Assembly (NCBI RefSeq): GCF_001552595.1 | Contig: NZ_BCRM01000001.1 | Span: 1,240,001-1,304,000 of the forward strand | Origin: Rhodococcus erythropolis NBRC 15567 | Lineage (GTDB): Bacteria; Actinomycetota; Actinomycetes; Mycobacteriales; Mycobacteriaceae | Length of the DNA: 64,000 nucleotides | Reading direction: 5' to 3' | Part shown: piece after piece, positions 1 through 8,762 of the stretch | How positions within the stretch are numbered: position 1 is the stretch's first letter | Layout of the letters: every line of letters begins with the position of its first letter | Program-made: the position numbers and the translations under genes | The notes under the pieces: model-generated | What the model was told of the DNA's origin: nothing | The model's database searches: none | What the model saw: only the letters and a program-made list of their open reading frames with translations

Positions 1-1
1 G

Positions 2-268
2 GCATTCAAGATGACCATCCCGGCAAGCCAGACGGACCCCGACCCGCAAGTGCACGACGGCTACGAATGGCTGTACGTCTTGTCGGGGAGGTTGCGGTTG
101 GTGTTGGCCGATCACGACATCGTGATGGGTACGGGTGAAGCTGCTGAATTCGACACCCGAAACCCGCATTGGTTCGGTAGTGACGGCGGCGGCCCGGTCG
201 AGGTACTGAGTCTGTTCGGCCCCCAAGGAGAACGCATCCACGTACGGGCCAAGCCTTCGCCGAAGTGA
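2..268 (+). CDS. C-terminal part of a cupin-domain (XRE-cupin) transcriptional regulator, 5' truncated by window edge
   Basis: The reading frame is open from the first codon of the window, so the gene starts upstream. The visible 88 residues form a small beta-barrel cupin: HDGYEWLYVLSGRL, then a glycine-rich turn, then HWFGSDGGGPVEVLSLFGPQ. This is the usual C-terminal sensor half of HipB/XRE regulators that carry a helix-turn-helix at the N terminus. The HTH itself is outside the window, so the regulator call is inference from the family. An internal ATG at 11 exists but lies inside the cupin fold and is probably not the start. A stand-alone cupin is the alternative. Confidence 0.7.
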   Translation, partial: AFKMTIPASQTDPDPQVHDGYEWLYVLSGRLRLVLADHDIVMGTGEAAEFDTRNPHWFGSDGGGPVEVLSLFGPQGERIHVRAKPSPK

Positions 269-324
269 TGGCCAGTCATACTTTCATTCGATGCTGCCGG
301 AAGGGAAGAGGACAGTGAGGATCC

Positions 325-783
325 GTGCGAATCGAAATTGACGACCTGAGTCGGGATGTGGTCCGTGCTCTACTGACCGAACATCTCGCCGACATGCATG
401 CGACCTCGCCCGCGGACAGCGTTCACGCGCTGGACATCACCGGGCTGACGGATAGCTCCGTGACCATGTGGACGCTGTGGAGCGAAGGTGACGAGCTACT
501 CGGTTGTGTTGCACTCAAGGAACGGTCGTCGACCGGTGGCGAGATCAAGTCGATGCGAACCTCATCGGTAGCTCGAGGGCGTGGCGTGGGTACGCGACTT
601 CTTCAACACGTCGTGGACGAGTCGAGACAACGAGGTTACCGGCAACTCGAATTGGAGACCGGCACACAGGACTTCTTCGATCCGGCACGCCGACTGTATG
701 CGAGATTCGGGTTCGTCCCGTCTCCACCGTTCGGAAACTACCGCGAAGATCCGAACAGTGCATTCTTCGTTCTCACCCTGTGA
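325..783 (+). CDS. GNAT family N-acetyltransferase
   Basis: A 152-residue protein of the usual size for a single-domain GCN5-related acetyltransferase. The acetyl-CoA pyrophosphate-binding motif is RGRGVGT at residues 84-90, followed by a helix (RLLQHVV), then the beta-strand/loop LELETGTQDFF and the C-terminal signature ARRLYARFGF (residues 121-130). The start is a GTG. The acceptor substrate cannot be read from the sequence. It converges on the P-loop kinase gene with a 7-nt gap, and no terminator is visible between them. Confidence 0.85.
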   Translation: MRIEIDDLSRDVVRALLTEHLADMHATSPADSVHALDITGLTDSSVTMWTLWSEGDELLGCVALKERSSTGGEIKSMRTSSVARGRGVGTRLLQHVVDESRQRGYRQLELETGTQDFFDPARRLYARFGFVPSPPFGNYREDPNSAFFVLTL

Positions 784-790
784 GCAGCTC

Positions 791-1333
791 TCATTCGGTG
801 AACATTCTGGCAGTTATTCGTCGTACTGCGCTCTCGGAGTTCATGATTGCGGTGTCGAGCACGAGCCGTTCCGTGGTCCACGGCTCGTAGTCTCGATCCA
901 GGATTTCCTGCCACGTAGGTAGTACAAGATCCGGGATGTCGACGACTCGCCGTTCTGCGCGTCTGCGATGCTCGTCGGGATCCGAACAGATGACTTCGAC
1001 ACTGAGCAAGCGCGCCGAATTATGTTGTGCGGTAGCGGACCAGGCGTTTCGTGTCGCCTCGACTGGGTTGACGCATTCGACCACGACCGAGAGTCCCAGT
1101 CGCAATTGTTCGGCGGCGAGCGCGTACCCGGTGATGTATCCGGCGGTCCCGGATACATCAGCGATACCGCTGCGGATCAGCGACTGTTCGATGGTATCGA
1201 TCCGCACGTAGGGGATCTTGTGATGCTGAGCAAGCACCCGCGCGATCGTCGATTTGCCGGTGGCCGGCAAACCACCGATCACGACCAGTGCCGCGTCGGC
1301 CGACGGCTGGGGGTTGTGTACGGCATCCACCAT
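791..1333 (-). CDS. P-loop AAA/zeta-toxin-like small-molecule kinase
   Basis: A 180-residue protein with Walker A GLPATGKST (residues 21-29) directly after a hydrophobic strand, followed by a helix and a RIDTIEQSL segment typical of gluconate-kinase or zeta-toxin-like P-loop kinases. A later strand SVVVECVNP resembles the substrate-side Walker B/lid region, and an arginine-rich lid (RRRAERR) follows. It probably phosphorylates a small molecule, but the substrate is unknown. It is the last gene in the leftward direction after the MHYT gene, from which a strong hairpin separates it. A zeta-type toxin is an alternative, but no antitoxin gene lies beside it. Confidence 0.7.
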   Translation of the reverse strand: MVDAVHNPQPSADAALVVIGGLPATGKSTIARVLAQHHKIPYVRIDTIEQSLIRSGIADVSGTAGYITGYALAAEQLRLGLSVVVECVNPVEATRNAWSATAQHNSARLLSVEVICSDPDEHRRRAERRVVDIPDLVLPTWQEILDRDYEPWTTERLVLDTAIMNSESAVRRITARMFTE

Positions 1334-1343
1334 CCCCGCAATG

Positions 1344-1380
1344 TACGGGGCGTCGTCGATTCACATCGACTCGCCCCGTA
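1344..1380 (-). terminator. Intrinsic-terminator-like hairpin after the MHYT gene
   Basis: The arms TACGGGGCG (1344-1352) and CGCCCCGTA (1372-1380) are perfectly complementary, with an inner stem GTCGAT/ATCGAC around a TCAC loop. It begins 7 nt past the MHYT stop codon on the minus strand and ends 11 nt before the kinase start. There is no clear U-tract. Confidence 0.6.
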
Positions 1381-1386
1381 CTCCTC

Positions 1387-2181
1387 TCAGTTCGAGGTCG
1401 CGAACTCTCGTGCTTCGAACGCCAGGTCGTCGGCGGCGGATTCCATCCGTGCCGTCGCACGGTTGGGTGCTGTCAGCACGGCGACAATCGGAACTGCCAA
1501 CGCCAGCAGGCCGAGAACGAAGACAGGGAAGAGGAATGAGAACACTTCGAGTCCCTGCGGCGCCGGGGCTGCCGCGTCGTGAACAACCTCGACTGCGGCC
1601 ATTCCGGTGTAGTGCATACCGACGACGGCGATGCCCATGATGATTCCGGCGACAAAACGCAGAATCGTGGACTCGAGCACCATGGTGAACCACAGTGCAG
1701 CGGTTCCGGCGACGACTGCGATGAGAACCGACAATGCAACGAAGAGCAGGTCGTAGTGGATCTCACCCTGAAAGCGCAAGGCGCGCATGCCGGTGTAATG
1801 CATGATGTTCACGGCGAGACCGGTCACCACGCCGCCGATCAGAAGCCGCGTCCAGCGGAATTCGGTCCCGATGATCAGCAGACCGACAAAAACAGCACCT
1901 ACTGAGATGATCGCGGAGATCACGGTCCATCCGAGGTTGTATCGAATGGGACTGCCGGGGACTGCAAAGCCGAGCATGGCGATGAAGTGCATCAGCCAGA
2001 TGGCGACACCACCGATCGACAGGGCAGCCATGGCTAGCCATCGCATGCGTGTGGCGGTTGTCGTCGCCGACGCTGAATGCCTGGTGCACGCCAGGCCGAC
2101 TACCGACCCGACCACGGACACGACGTAGGCGAGCCCGAGCAGCCAGATTCCCATCGAGAAATGGTGCATTTCATCCGACAT
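1387..2181 (-). CDS. MHYT-domain integral membrane sensor protein
   Basis: A 264-residue, almost entirely hydrophobic protein with about seven transmembrane helices. The three diagnostic MHYT motifs are visible: MHFI (64-67), MHYT (127-130) and MHYT (189-192). The family is proposed to sense a diatomic gas through copper bound by these Met/His residues. Many relatives carry GGDEF/EAL output domains, but this one ends after a short acidic tail, so its output must be a partner protein. The start at 2181 has an AAAGGAA Shine-Dalgarno 6 nt upstream. It lies 40 nt after the conservon GTPase on the same strand and is plausibly the fifth gene of that operon. Confidence 0.85.
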   Translation of the reverse strand: MSDEMHHFSMGIWLLGLAYVVSVVGSVVGLACTRHSASATTTATRMRWLAMAALSIGGVAIWLMHFIAMLGFAVPGSPIRYNLGWTVISAIISVGAVFVGLLIIGTEFRWTRLLIGGVVTGLAVNIMHYTGMRALRFQGEIHYDLLFVALSVLIAVVAGTAALWFTMVLESTILRFVAGIIMGIAVVGMHYTGMAAVEVVHDAAAPAPQGLEVFSFLFPVFVLGLLALAVPIVAVLTAPNRATARMESAADDLAFEAREFATSN

Positions 2182-2221
2182 GCCAGTTCCTTTCGGCGAC
2201 GATTCGCATCTGGTGATTCAT

Positions 2222-2809
2222 CTAGACGACTGCTTCAGCTGCAAGTCGTTCGAGGGAGTACTCGGTGACGGCGATCAGCGCGCGTTTGGCCGATTCGCGG
2301 TTTCGGGCGTCGATCTCGATCATGGGAACGCGGTTGGGTAGCGCCAATGCCTGCCGGAGATCGCTCGCCGAATGGATTGGTGCGCCGTCGAAACGGTTGA
2401 CCGCCACAATGAACGGGAGCCCTCGCGCCTCGAAGAAGTCGACTGCAGCGAAGCTGTCTTCCAGGCGGCGCGTGTCGACCAGAATGACCGCACCGATTGC
2501 ACCGGTGATCAAGTCGTCCCACATGAACCAGAAGCGGCGCTGTCCCGGGGTTCCGAACAGATAGAGGACCAGGTCGTCGGCGAGAGTGATGCGCCCGAAG
2601 TCCATCGCGACCGTCGTGGTGCTCTTGTCGGGAGTGGAACCGAGATTGTCGATACCGTCGCTGGCGTCGGTGACCATTGCCTCCGTGCGAAGGGGGACGA
2701 TTTCGGAGACGGTCCCCACAAGCGTTGTCTTGCCAACACCGAAACCCCCGGCGATCACGATTTTTGTCGATTTCACGCGAGACGATGAGTCAGAGTGCCC
2801 GAAGTCCAC
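2222..2809 (-). CDS. Conservon GTP-binding protein (CvnD family)
   Basis: A 195-residue Ras-like P-loop GTPase with Walker A GGFGVGKTT (21-29), a switch-II-type MDFGRI segment, a G3-like GTPGQRRFWFMW stretch and the G4-like base-specificity motif VNRFD. In Streptomyces conservons and the M. tuberculosis Rv3365c-Rv3362c operon the corresponding GTPase works with the roadblock and DUF742 proteins as a membrane-associated switch. The likely GTG start lies 20 nt inside the DUF742 gene, which indicates translational coupling. A downstream GTG (VKSTK) is an alternative start. Confidence 0.9.
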   Translation of the reverse strand: MDFGHSDSSSRVKSTKIVIAGGFGVGKTTLVGTVSEIVPLRTEAMVTDASDGIDNLGSTPDKSTTTVAMDFGRITLADDLVLYLFGTPGQRRFWFMWDDLITGAIGAVILVDTRRLEDSFAAVDFFEARGLPFIVAVNRFDGAPIHSASDLRQALALPNRVPMIEIDARNRESAKRALIAVTEYSLERLAAEAVV

Positions 2810-3164
2810 TGAGGGTCCTTTCGATCAGTTCGCGTCGCTCGACTCGAGATGCGTCGCTTCGCAGAGTGGCATGTATTTCCAGTGATCCGGCTACTACGAG
2901 GTCGGCAACCAGTACCCGCACGACTCCGATCGGAACACCGAGGTGGGCAGCGATCTCGGCAATCGAGATCCGCTGCTCGCAGAGTGCGACGATCGATGCA
3001 CGAATATCTTGCGGTGCAAGATTGTTCGAGACCACGTCCTCGATCGTCGCGATGATCGCTTCGAGCGGGAGGTCGATGGACGGCAGGGTCCGACCTTCGG
3101 TGAGCGCGTACGGCCGGACCAAGCTGGGTTCGGCGTCGTCGTACTCGGATTGATGGTGAGGCAT
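2790..3164 (-). CDS. DUF742 (CvnC) conservon protein
   Basis: The start is taken at the ATG at 3164, six nt after the roadblock stop codon, giving 124 residues (MPHHQSEYDD...). An N-terminal proline/acidic stretch leads into SLVRPYALTEGRT, typical of DUF742. A winged-helix-like segment follows (ISIAEIAAHLGVPIGVVRVLVADLV). The protein therefore looks like a degenerate DNA-binding fold used as an adaptor. It is the third gene of the four-gene conservon, overlapping the GTPase by 20 nt. Confidence 0.9.
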   Translation of the reverse strand: MPHHQSEYDDAEPSLVRPYALTEGRTLPSIDLPLEAIIATIEDVVSNNLAPQDIRASIVALCEQRISIAEIAAHLGVPIGVVRVLVADLVVAGSLEIHATLRSDASRVERRELIERTLSGLRAL

Positions 3165-3169
3165 CGAAC

Positions 3170-3586
3170 TCAAATACCCTGCGACGTTCGCGGGGCAATG
3201 TCCATCGTGGTCCCGACGCGATCGACGAGAGTCGCCATTTCGTAACCGATCTGGCCGATGTCGCATCCGGCGACAGCGAGGGCGGCAAGGTAAGCGCCGC
3301 TACCGACGCCCATGAGAAGCAGGTAGCCGTTCTCCATCTCGACGACGGACTGCATGACGGCCCCACCGTCGAAGAGGCGTGACGCCCCCGCGGACAGGCT
3401 GGCGAGTCCGGAAGTGACAGCGGCCAATTGATCCGCCCGATCGAGCGGAAGGTGTGTGCTCGAGGCGGTCAACAACCCGTCGGCTGAGACGATGATCGCG
3501 TGACTCACACCCGGCACGTCTCGGGCAAAAGCCGAAACCAGCCAGTCGAGTGCGCGGGGAGTCTCTTGGGCTCCGACAGTGTTCAC
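3170..3586 (-). CDS. Roadblock/LC7 domain protein (CvnB)
   Basis: A 138-residue roadblock/LC7 fold: [20 protein letters not shown] near the start, the central [10 protein letters not shown] strand pair, and the C-terminal [21 protein letters not shown] helix. Roadblock proteins act as GTPase-activating or scaffolding partners of small Ras-like GTPases, matching the CvnD gene two positions downstream. The GTG start overlaps the kinase stop codon (GTGA), so the two are translationally coupled. Confidence 0.92.
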   Translation of the reverse strand: MNTVGAQETPRALDWLVSAFARDVPGVSHAIIVSADGLLTASSTHLPLDRADQLAAVTSGLASLSAGASRLFDGGAVMQSVVEMENGYLLLMGVGSGAYLAALAVAGCDIGQIGYEMATLVDRVGTTMDIAPRTSQGI

Positions 3587-6438
3587 TGTTCTCCTTCATC
3601 GTTGTGCAACATCGTGGACGATTCGAAAGACTGTCCGCCATCGGGCTGATGGTCGGCGGCGCGCCGACGCCCTCGTTGTACTCCGGATTGGTAACTGCTC
3701 CAACCACGTTGGACGTCCGCCGGATTGGATGCATGGCGCTGTGTCGTACCGCCACCGCCGACGGCACCAGGAACCAGGCGGGCTCCGCGATCTCGAATGG
3801 GCAGACCGGAATCGGCGATCTTGGTGACCGGCATCTCGAACGAGGTCCGAGCGGCCAGCCAGCCTTGATCCGCGTCGGTGGTCCACGAACTGCCGGTGGA
3901 AGCCGCTGAAGTCTCCGCCGTCGGATCCACGAGCCACTCCGACACCATCCGGGCGAAAATCGGCATCGTGGTCGGAGCAGAGGGTACGCCGTTCGAGTTG
4001 CCGTCGCCCGCGCCGTCAGCCCTCGCCGATGCGCGAGCAGAGAGCCCGTCACGGGTGCGTGAGGAGAAGAATGCCGCAGTATTTGTCGGCGTCGGGGCTG
4101 AGAGCCGGTGCCGCGGCGGCGGGGTTGTCGACGGTTGTGGACCCACCGGGATCTCGGGACCCTGTGCCGGCGAGGTGAATTCCGGCGACGGAGTACGAAC
4201 GGGAAGGGACGTCGATGTGCTTGTGCCTTCGGGATCGGGCAGAGGAGCGAAGGACGACACCGAGGTGGCGGGTGCAGCAGTGGTCGGAGTTGAAGTGCTG
4301 ACTGCCGGTACTCCACTTGTGCCCGGAGTGCGACGTGGCAATCCCGAAGGCGCTGTTGCCGTAGGAGTGGATTGTGGTGTGATCGGGGCGAACGTCTCGG
4401 TCCGATCGGTACTGTTACCGGGCGTTCGACGCGGGAGATCAGCGAAACTTCTGGTCGCAGGCCGCGGGGGTGCGGAGTCGGTCGGGACGGGCTGTGACCA
4501 TGACGGTGCGGGCGGTGTGGGAGGGGGAGTCCGATCGAGCGTGGGAACGGGTCCGGTTCGCGGCGTGCGGATCTCGGGTCCCCGAGACGAATCGAGTATC
4601 GACGTCGGTAGGAGCACCGTGGCGGTGATGCCGCTGTGCGTCGATGACGTTGCCGTCGGGCGCAGGCGCACAGAGATGTTGTAGCGACGGCTGATTCGGC
4701 TCACGACGAACAAACCCATGCGACGCGCTGTATCCGCGCTCATCTCGCCGCCGGCGGCGAGGCGCTCGTTGGCATCGAGGATATCGGCAGGCGACATGCC
4801 GATACCGAGATCTGCGATCTCGACGATCATGGAGCCGTCGATAGTGCGGGCAGCGTTGATGGAGACGGTGGTCTCCGGTGGGGAGTACCGCAGAGAATTG
4901 TCGAGCAGCTCAGCGATGAGGTGAACGACGTCCGGGGCAGCATGACCGGTGACGACTCCGGGCGGGATCTGCCCGAGTTCGACGCGTCGATACTCCTCGA
5001 CGCCTGATACCGCGGCGCGAAGCGTATCGCCGAGAGCGACGGGGGCGGTCCTGGCGCGGCGTACATCGGTTCCGGCGAGGACCAGCAAGTTGTCGCCGTT
5101 TCGACGCATTCTCGCGGCGATGTGATCGAGCCGGAACAGATTCTCGAGGCGACGCGGGTCGTCTTCGTCCTGCTCCAACTGTTCGATCAAACCGAGTTGC
5201 TGGTCGACGAGGGACTTGTTGCGCCTCGACAGCGTTTCGAACATGTCGTTGACCTGGCGCCGCAGGGTGGCCTGCTCGCCGGCAAGCGTGATGGCCTGAC
5301 CGTGCATGTCGTCCACCGCGCGCGCAAGCTCGCCGATTTCCTCGTGGGTGCGGATCGGGACACGGGCGAAGTCGAGTTCGTCGGTACTGGCACCTGCGCG
5401 AATTCGTTCGATCGCGTCGGGGAGTCCGCGTCGTGCGGCCTGCAATGCGGCAAATCGCAACCGGCGGATCGGATCGATGAGCGATCGGCTGATGACGAGG
5501 GCGATGGCCAGTGCCAGCAGAACCGCGCCGAGCACGATTGCAGTGTCACGGAGTGCTGCGGTTCGTGCTGCATTGGATTCGGCGGTGACGGTGTCGCCGA
5601 ACTCGGTGACGGTGGTGTCGGTCAGGCTGTTGTACTGGTCGTTGCCGGATTTCAGATCGGCGCCGACGCGACTCCCCAGAGGAGAGGTCGACGGCGTTGA
5701 TCCGAGGGCGTTGATCCGGTTCTGAGCAGAGTTGCTGAGGGTCTGGACGGTGTCGTTACTCCCGTCGATGGCCAGAATGTTGTTCAGAGCGACCAGTTCG
5801 GCACCGGCAGCACTGACCATCGACGTACGAGCTTGCTGGTCCGGATCACCGGAGCCGAAGAGGATTCGTTGTTCGGCCAGCGCTCGTCGCGCTTCCCAGA
5901 GTGCGGAGAGTCGACCACCTTGTTCGCGCAGGACAGGGCGTTGAGAATGCTCGACGACGCTGGTGAAGGTGCTCGAGAGTGCGCGCGAGACTTCGCCGAC
6001 CCGCGAAACCAAGCGTGCGGGAGCCACCGCGCCGGCGGCGATCTCCTCGGTGATGGAACGGCTCTCGGCGAGCGCCGAAGTTACTTGGTCGTTGAGGTCG
6101 TCGTCGGACTGGAACGCGCGCGCGGCGTCGACCAGTTGGTCCATTGCGTCCGAAACTGCTTGTGTTGCCGGGCCGGTGTCAGTGCGTGCCGATGCGGCTT
6201 CGGCGAGTTCGTACAGCGCGGATTCGAGGTTGATCGCGGCGGGCACTGCGAGGGCACGCTCGGACGAGGAACTCAGCTGTGCGGCTTCTTCGAGTTCTGT
6301 CTGAACTCGAAGTGCGCCGAGGACGACGGCGACGATCATCGGCAATGCGAGAACGGCGATGACCTTCCATCCCAGGCGCCATTCGCCGATCGACCACCAA
6401 GAGGTTGTCGTGTGTGAATCGTGTTTCATGCGGAACAT
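3583..6438 (-). CDS. Nitrate/nitrite-sensing-domain histidine-kinase-like protein (CvnA) with long Pro/Thr-rich tail
   Basis: A 951-residue membrane sensor kinase heading the conservon. Layout: TM1 about 24-44; an extracytoplasmic all-helical NIT-type sensor about 50-290; TM2 about 298-318; HAMP about 319-375; a coiled coil to about 425; a dimerisation helix with [11 protein letters not shown] (H439); and an HATPase domain with N-box ELLDNS (510-515) and G1 DLGIGM (543-548). From about 610 to 950 the chain is low-complexity Pro/Thr/Ser with repeated LPRRTPG-type motifs. No receiver is nearby. Output is presumed to go through CvnB-D. The start at 6438 has GAAGGGG close upstream; an ATG at 6429 is also possible. 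Confidence 0.9.
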   Translation of the reverse strand: MFRMKHDSHTTTSWWSIGEWRLGWKVIAVLALPMIVAVVLGALRVQTELEEAAQLSSSSERALAVPAAINLESALYELAEAASARTDTGPATQAVSDAMDQLVDAARAFQSDDDLNDQVTSALAESRSITEEIAAGAVAPARLVSRVGEVSRALSSTFTSVVEHSQRPVLREQGGRLSALWEARRALAEQRILFGSGDPDQQARTSMVSAAGAELVALNNILAIDGSNDTVQTLSNSAQNRINALGSTPSTSPLGSRVGADLKSGNDQYNSLTDTTVTEFGDTVTAESNAARTAALRDTAIVLGAVLLALAIALVISRSLIDPIRRLRFAALQAARRGLPDAIERIRAGASTDELDFARVPIRTHEEIGELARAVDDMHGQAITLAGEQATLRRQVNDMFETLSRRNKSLVDQQLGLIEQLEQDEDDPRRLENLFRLDHIAARMRRNGDNLLVLAGTDVRRARTAPVALGDTLRAAVSGVEEYRRVELGQIPPGVVTGHAAPDVVHLIAELLDNSLRYSPPETTVSINAARTIDGSMIVEIADLGIGMSPADILDANERLAAGGEMSADTARRMGLFVVSRISRRYNISVRLRPTATSSTHSGITATVLLPTSILDSSRGPEIRTPRTGPVPTLDRTPPPTPPAPSWSQPVPTDSAPPRPATRSFADLPRRTPGNSTDRTETFAPITPQSTPTATAPSGLPRRTPGTSGVPAVSTSTPTTAAPATSVSSFAPLPDPEGTSTSTSLPVRTPSPEFTSPAQGPEIPVGPQPSTTPPPRHRLSAPTPTNTAAFFSSRTRDGLSARASARADGAGDGNSNGVPSAPTTMPIFARMVSEWLVDPTAETSAASTGSSWTTDADQGWLAARTSFEMPVTKIADSGLPIRDRGARLVPGAVGGGGTTQRHASNPADVQRGWSSYQSGVQRGRRRAADHQPDGGQSFESSTMLHNDEGEQ

Positions 6439-6778
6439 GGCCCCTTCACGTCAACCCCCCGTGGGTCATTGCCCGAACCCCTTCGATCCGGTTTGACCAG
6501 AAGGAGTAGTTAGCTGAACGGTAACAGACTGTTCGCTGGCTCGCTACATCCCAGTTGGCTTCGTGGATCGCCGATGACTATATCCGGATTGTAAGGCCAG
6601 GTGAAAGGGTAAACGGACAAGTGCGGCGAATGGGATAGCCGGATTGTTCGATTCGGTAACTCGTCGACTCGTTGATATGCGGCGCGCGGGAATCTCCGGA
6701 GGATCTGCCTCAGGACCTGACATAGAGGACACGTCCGAACGAGGCGCACTCGCATGTCAGACTGTGGAAACCGCACCG
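6439..6778. other. Divergent intergenic region between conservon and DUF6630 gene
   Basis: These 340 bases must carry the leftward promoter of the conservon operon and the rightward promoter of the DUF6630 gene. I see no tRNA, strong hairpin or convincing long palindrome. Short open frames here lack family resemblance and Shine-Dalgarno support. The region is somewhat more AT-rich around 6560-6640 than its flanks. Confidence 0.5.
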
Positions 6779-7315
6779 ATGACCGAATCGAACCTTGGAG
6801 ACATAGTGGGTGGACCTGCTCGCGACGCGTTGCGCGCGATCGCCGAACTGCTCGCCCCTGACAGCGCTGTTGTCATCGACCGGGTGACGCTCGCGATCGA
6901 GTATCCGGAACGGTATGTCGAAGTACAGAACGAGCTGTACTCACAGACGCTCGAGAAGCCGCACCCGGAATTGGCGTGGTTTGCTCTCGTCGACGCGTTG
7001 CACGACCGAAAACTCCTGGTCTGGGTGGACTGGAACGAGGACGCTGCCGAGGTTCTCGGTCAGCTACGAGCGCTCGAGTCGGCGCCGGCAGGATCGTGGG
7101 AGTGGGCGCAGAGTCTTGCCATGGCCTTCGATCGAGCTGCCGGACTCGAATCGCTTCTCGCTCGAGTCGGCGACAACATCACCGAGACGGGCGTTTCACT
7201 TGCCTGGCTCGACAGCGACAGCGATACGTTTCTCATCGCGCTCGTCCCGAGTGTTCACGGTGCAACACTCGTCGAACTCGCGCTGGCAGCCGGGCACTGC
7301 GTGCGCGTGTTCTAG
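6779..7315 (+). CDS. DUF6630 family protein
   Basis: The start is placed at the ATG at 6779 (MTESNLGDIV), giving 178 residues. The frame is open further upstream, but that extension looks non-coding in composition. A GTG at 6807 is another candidate. The chain is acidic and aromatic with a WFALVDALHDRKLLVWVDW core and C-terminal TFLIALV...GHCVRVF, the pattern of DUF6630. No signal peptide, membrane helix or catalytic motif is seen, and the function is unknown. It converges with the phospholipase-D-like gene, with 4 nt between stop codons. Confidence 0.65.
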   Translation: MTESNLGDIVGGPARDALRAIAELLAPDSAVVIDRVTLAIEYPERYVEVQNELYSQTLEKPHPELAWFALVDALHDRKLLVWVDWNEDAAEVLGQLRALESAPAGSWEWAQSLAMAFDRAAGLESLLARVGDNITETGVSLAWLDSDSDTFLIALVPSVHGATLVELALAAGHCVRVF

Positions 7316-7319
7316 AGTC

Positions 7320-8762
7320 TCAGCGTTTGCCGAGCAGGCGGCGCAATCCTTCGATTCGATCGCTCAGTCTGGGCGGCGTGCGCTCGGGATCCATCAGTGC
7401 ATTTTCAGCGAGCACGTGGTCTTCGCCGTCGACTGTATTCCGGTCGAATTCGCGCAGACTGCGAGCGTCGGAGGTCGAGAGAGCGCGAACCGTCGACAAC
7501 AGTGACTGCTCACCCAACGCGTCGTCGACTTCTTCCTCGGTGACGTCGAGGTGCTCGCTGAGTAGCCGGCGCCTCAATCCGATGATCGAGGCGCGCAACT
7601 CGACATCTGCGTCGTCGTCGGATTCGACGGCGATGTCGCACTCGGTGTCGAAGCCCATCGAACGGTTGTTGAGGTTCGACGACCCGATTCGCAGGAGGCG
7701 ATCGTCCATCACGAGGACCTTGGCATGCACGTAAATTGGTGCACCGGAAGAGGTCACGGGATAGAACGCACCGAACCGGTCGTGGATATCGGCCGACCAC
7801 AGCAAATGCAGCAGGTCGTGGCGTGCCCCGTCCATCGCCTTTTGTTCGAGCCATCCATCGGCATTGCGCGGAATGACCAGAACGATCTCCGGCCCGTCGG
7901 CCTCACGTAGACGCGCGGCAATCGCCTCGGCCAGCGTGCGTGAGGCGAGGTACTGGCTTTCGATGTACAGCGTGTGTTCTGCCCCGGCGATGGCCGCGAG
8001 ATAGAGCGCCTCGATCTCGCGTACCTCTGTGCGTTCGCCGAGTTCCGGCAGCGTTCTGGCGATGGCCACGTCGACGACGCGCAAGGTAGGAGCCAAATTG
8101 ACCGGCCACGGCGTCGCCGTGCTCTGGACCGGTGGGAGGTCCTCTCCGGTTGCGGATTTCCAGCGTGCCCGCGCTAATTCGCCGATGGCCGCGGCAGCAT
8201 TGCCGTCGACCGCCGTGGTTGCGTCATGCCAAGGGCCGTAACGTCTTCCGCTCGGTGTGATCCGGTAGTCGTTGCGGTCGACGTGATCCGAGGTGTCCCA
8301 GCGGTCCACCGTCATGTCGATGCCGCCGCAGAACGCCAGAGCGTCGTCGATGACGATGATTTTCTGATGGTGCGCCGCACCCACGGGATGGGCGCCGTCG
8401 ATCTCGAACCGCAGGCGCTCGTCGGTCAGCCAGTTGGACACGAAGACGGGAGTCATGCCGCGCCCAATTGCGGTGAACGCGCCGATGTTCCATTTGAGTA
8501 CGAGGATTTCGAGGTCGGGTTTCTCGCGGACCAGCCAGCGGAGGAACATTCCCAATCGGTTGGGGCCGTCGAGCGTCTGCTTGCCTGGTTCGAGTTTGAT
8601 GCGCGTGTCGAAGTCCCAGCCGATCAACATGATTCGCTTTTCCGCTTGCAGCATTGCGGACTTCGCATGATGAAAGTAGTCAGCGGCGTCGACGATGCAG
8701 GCAAGATTGTCCGCCGGTTCGATGCGCCAGCAGGTTTCGCCCGGAATCAGTATTCTGTTCAT
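7320..8762 (-). CDS. Phospholipase D-like (HKD) family protein
   Basis: A 480-residue protein with two complete HxKxxxxD motifs, HQKIIVID (H132/K134/D139) and HAKVLVMD (H346/K348/D353). The second is followed by the expected GSSNLNNRSMG. Two HKD motifs in one chain are the hallmark of phospholipase D, cardiolipin synthase and related phosphatidyl transferases. No N-terminal membrane helix is evident, which favours a hydrolase/transferase over cardiolipin synthase. The ATG overlaps the stop codon of the upstream flavin monooxygenase by 4 nt, so the two form a leftward operon. Confidence 0.88.
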   Translation of the reverse strand: MNRILIPGETCWRIEPADNLACIVDAADYFHHAKSAMLQAEKRIMLIGWDFDTRIKLEPGKQTLDGPNRLGMFLRWLVREKPDLEILVLKWNIGAFTAIGRGMTPVFVSNWLTDERLRFEIDGAHPVGAAHHQKIIVIDDALAFCGGIDMTVDRWDTSDHVDRNDYRITPSGRRYGPWHDATTAVDGNAAAAIGELARARWKSATGEDLPPVQSTATPWPVNLAPTLRVVDVAIARTLPELGERTEVREIEALYLAAIAGAEHTLYIESQYLASRTLAEAIAARLREADGPEIVLVIPRNADGWLEQKAMDGARHDLLHLLWSADIHDRFGAFYPVTSSGAPIYVHAKVLVMDDRLLRIGSSNLNNRSMGFDTECDIAVESDDDADVELRASIIGLRRRLLSEHLDVTEEEVDDALGEQSLLSTVRALSTSDARSLREFDRNTVDGEDHVLAENALMDPERTPPRLSDRIEGLRRLLGKR

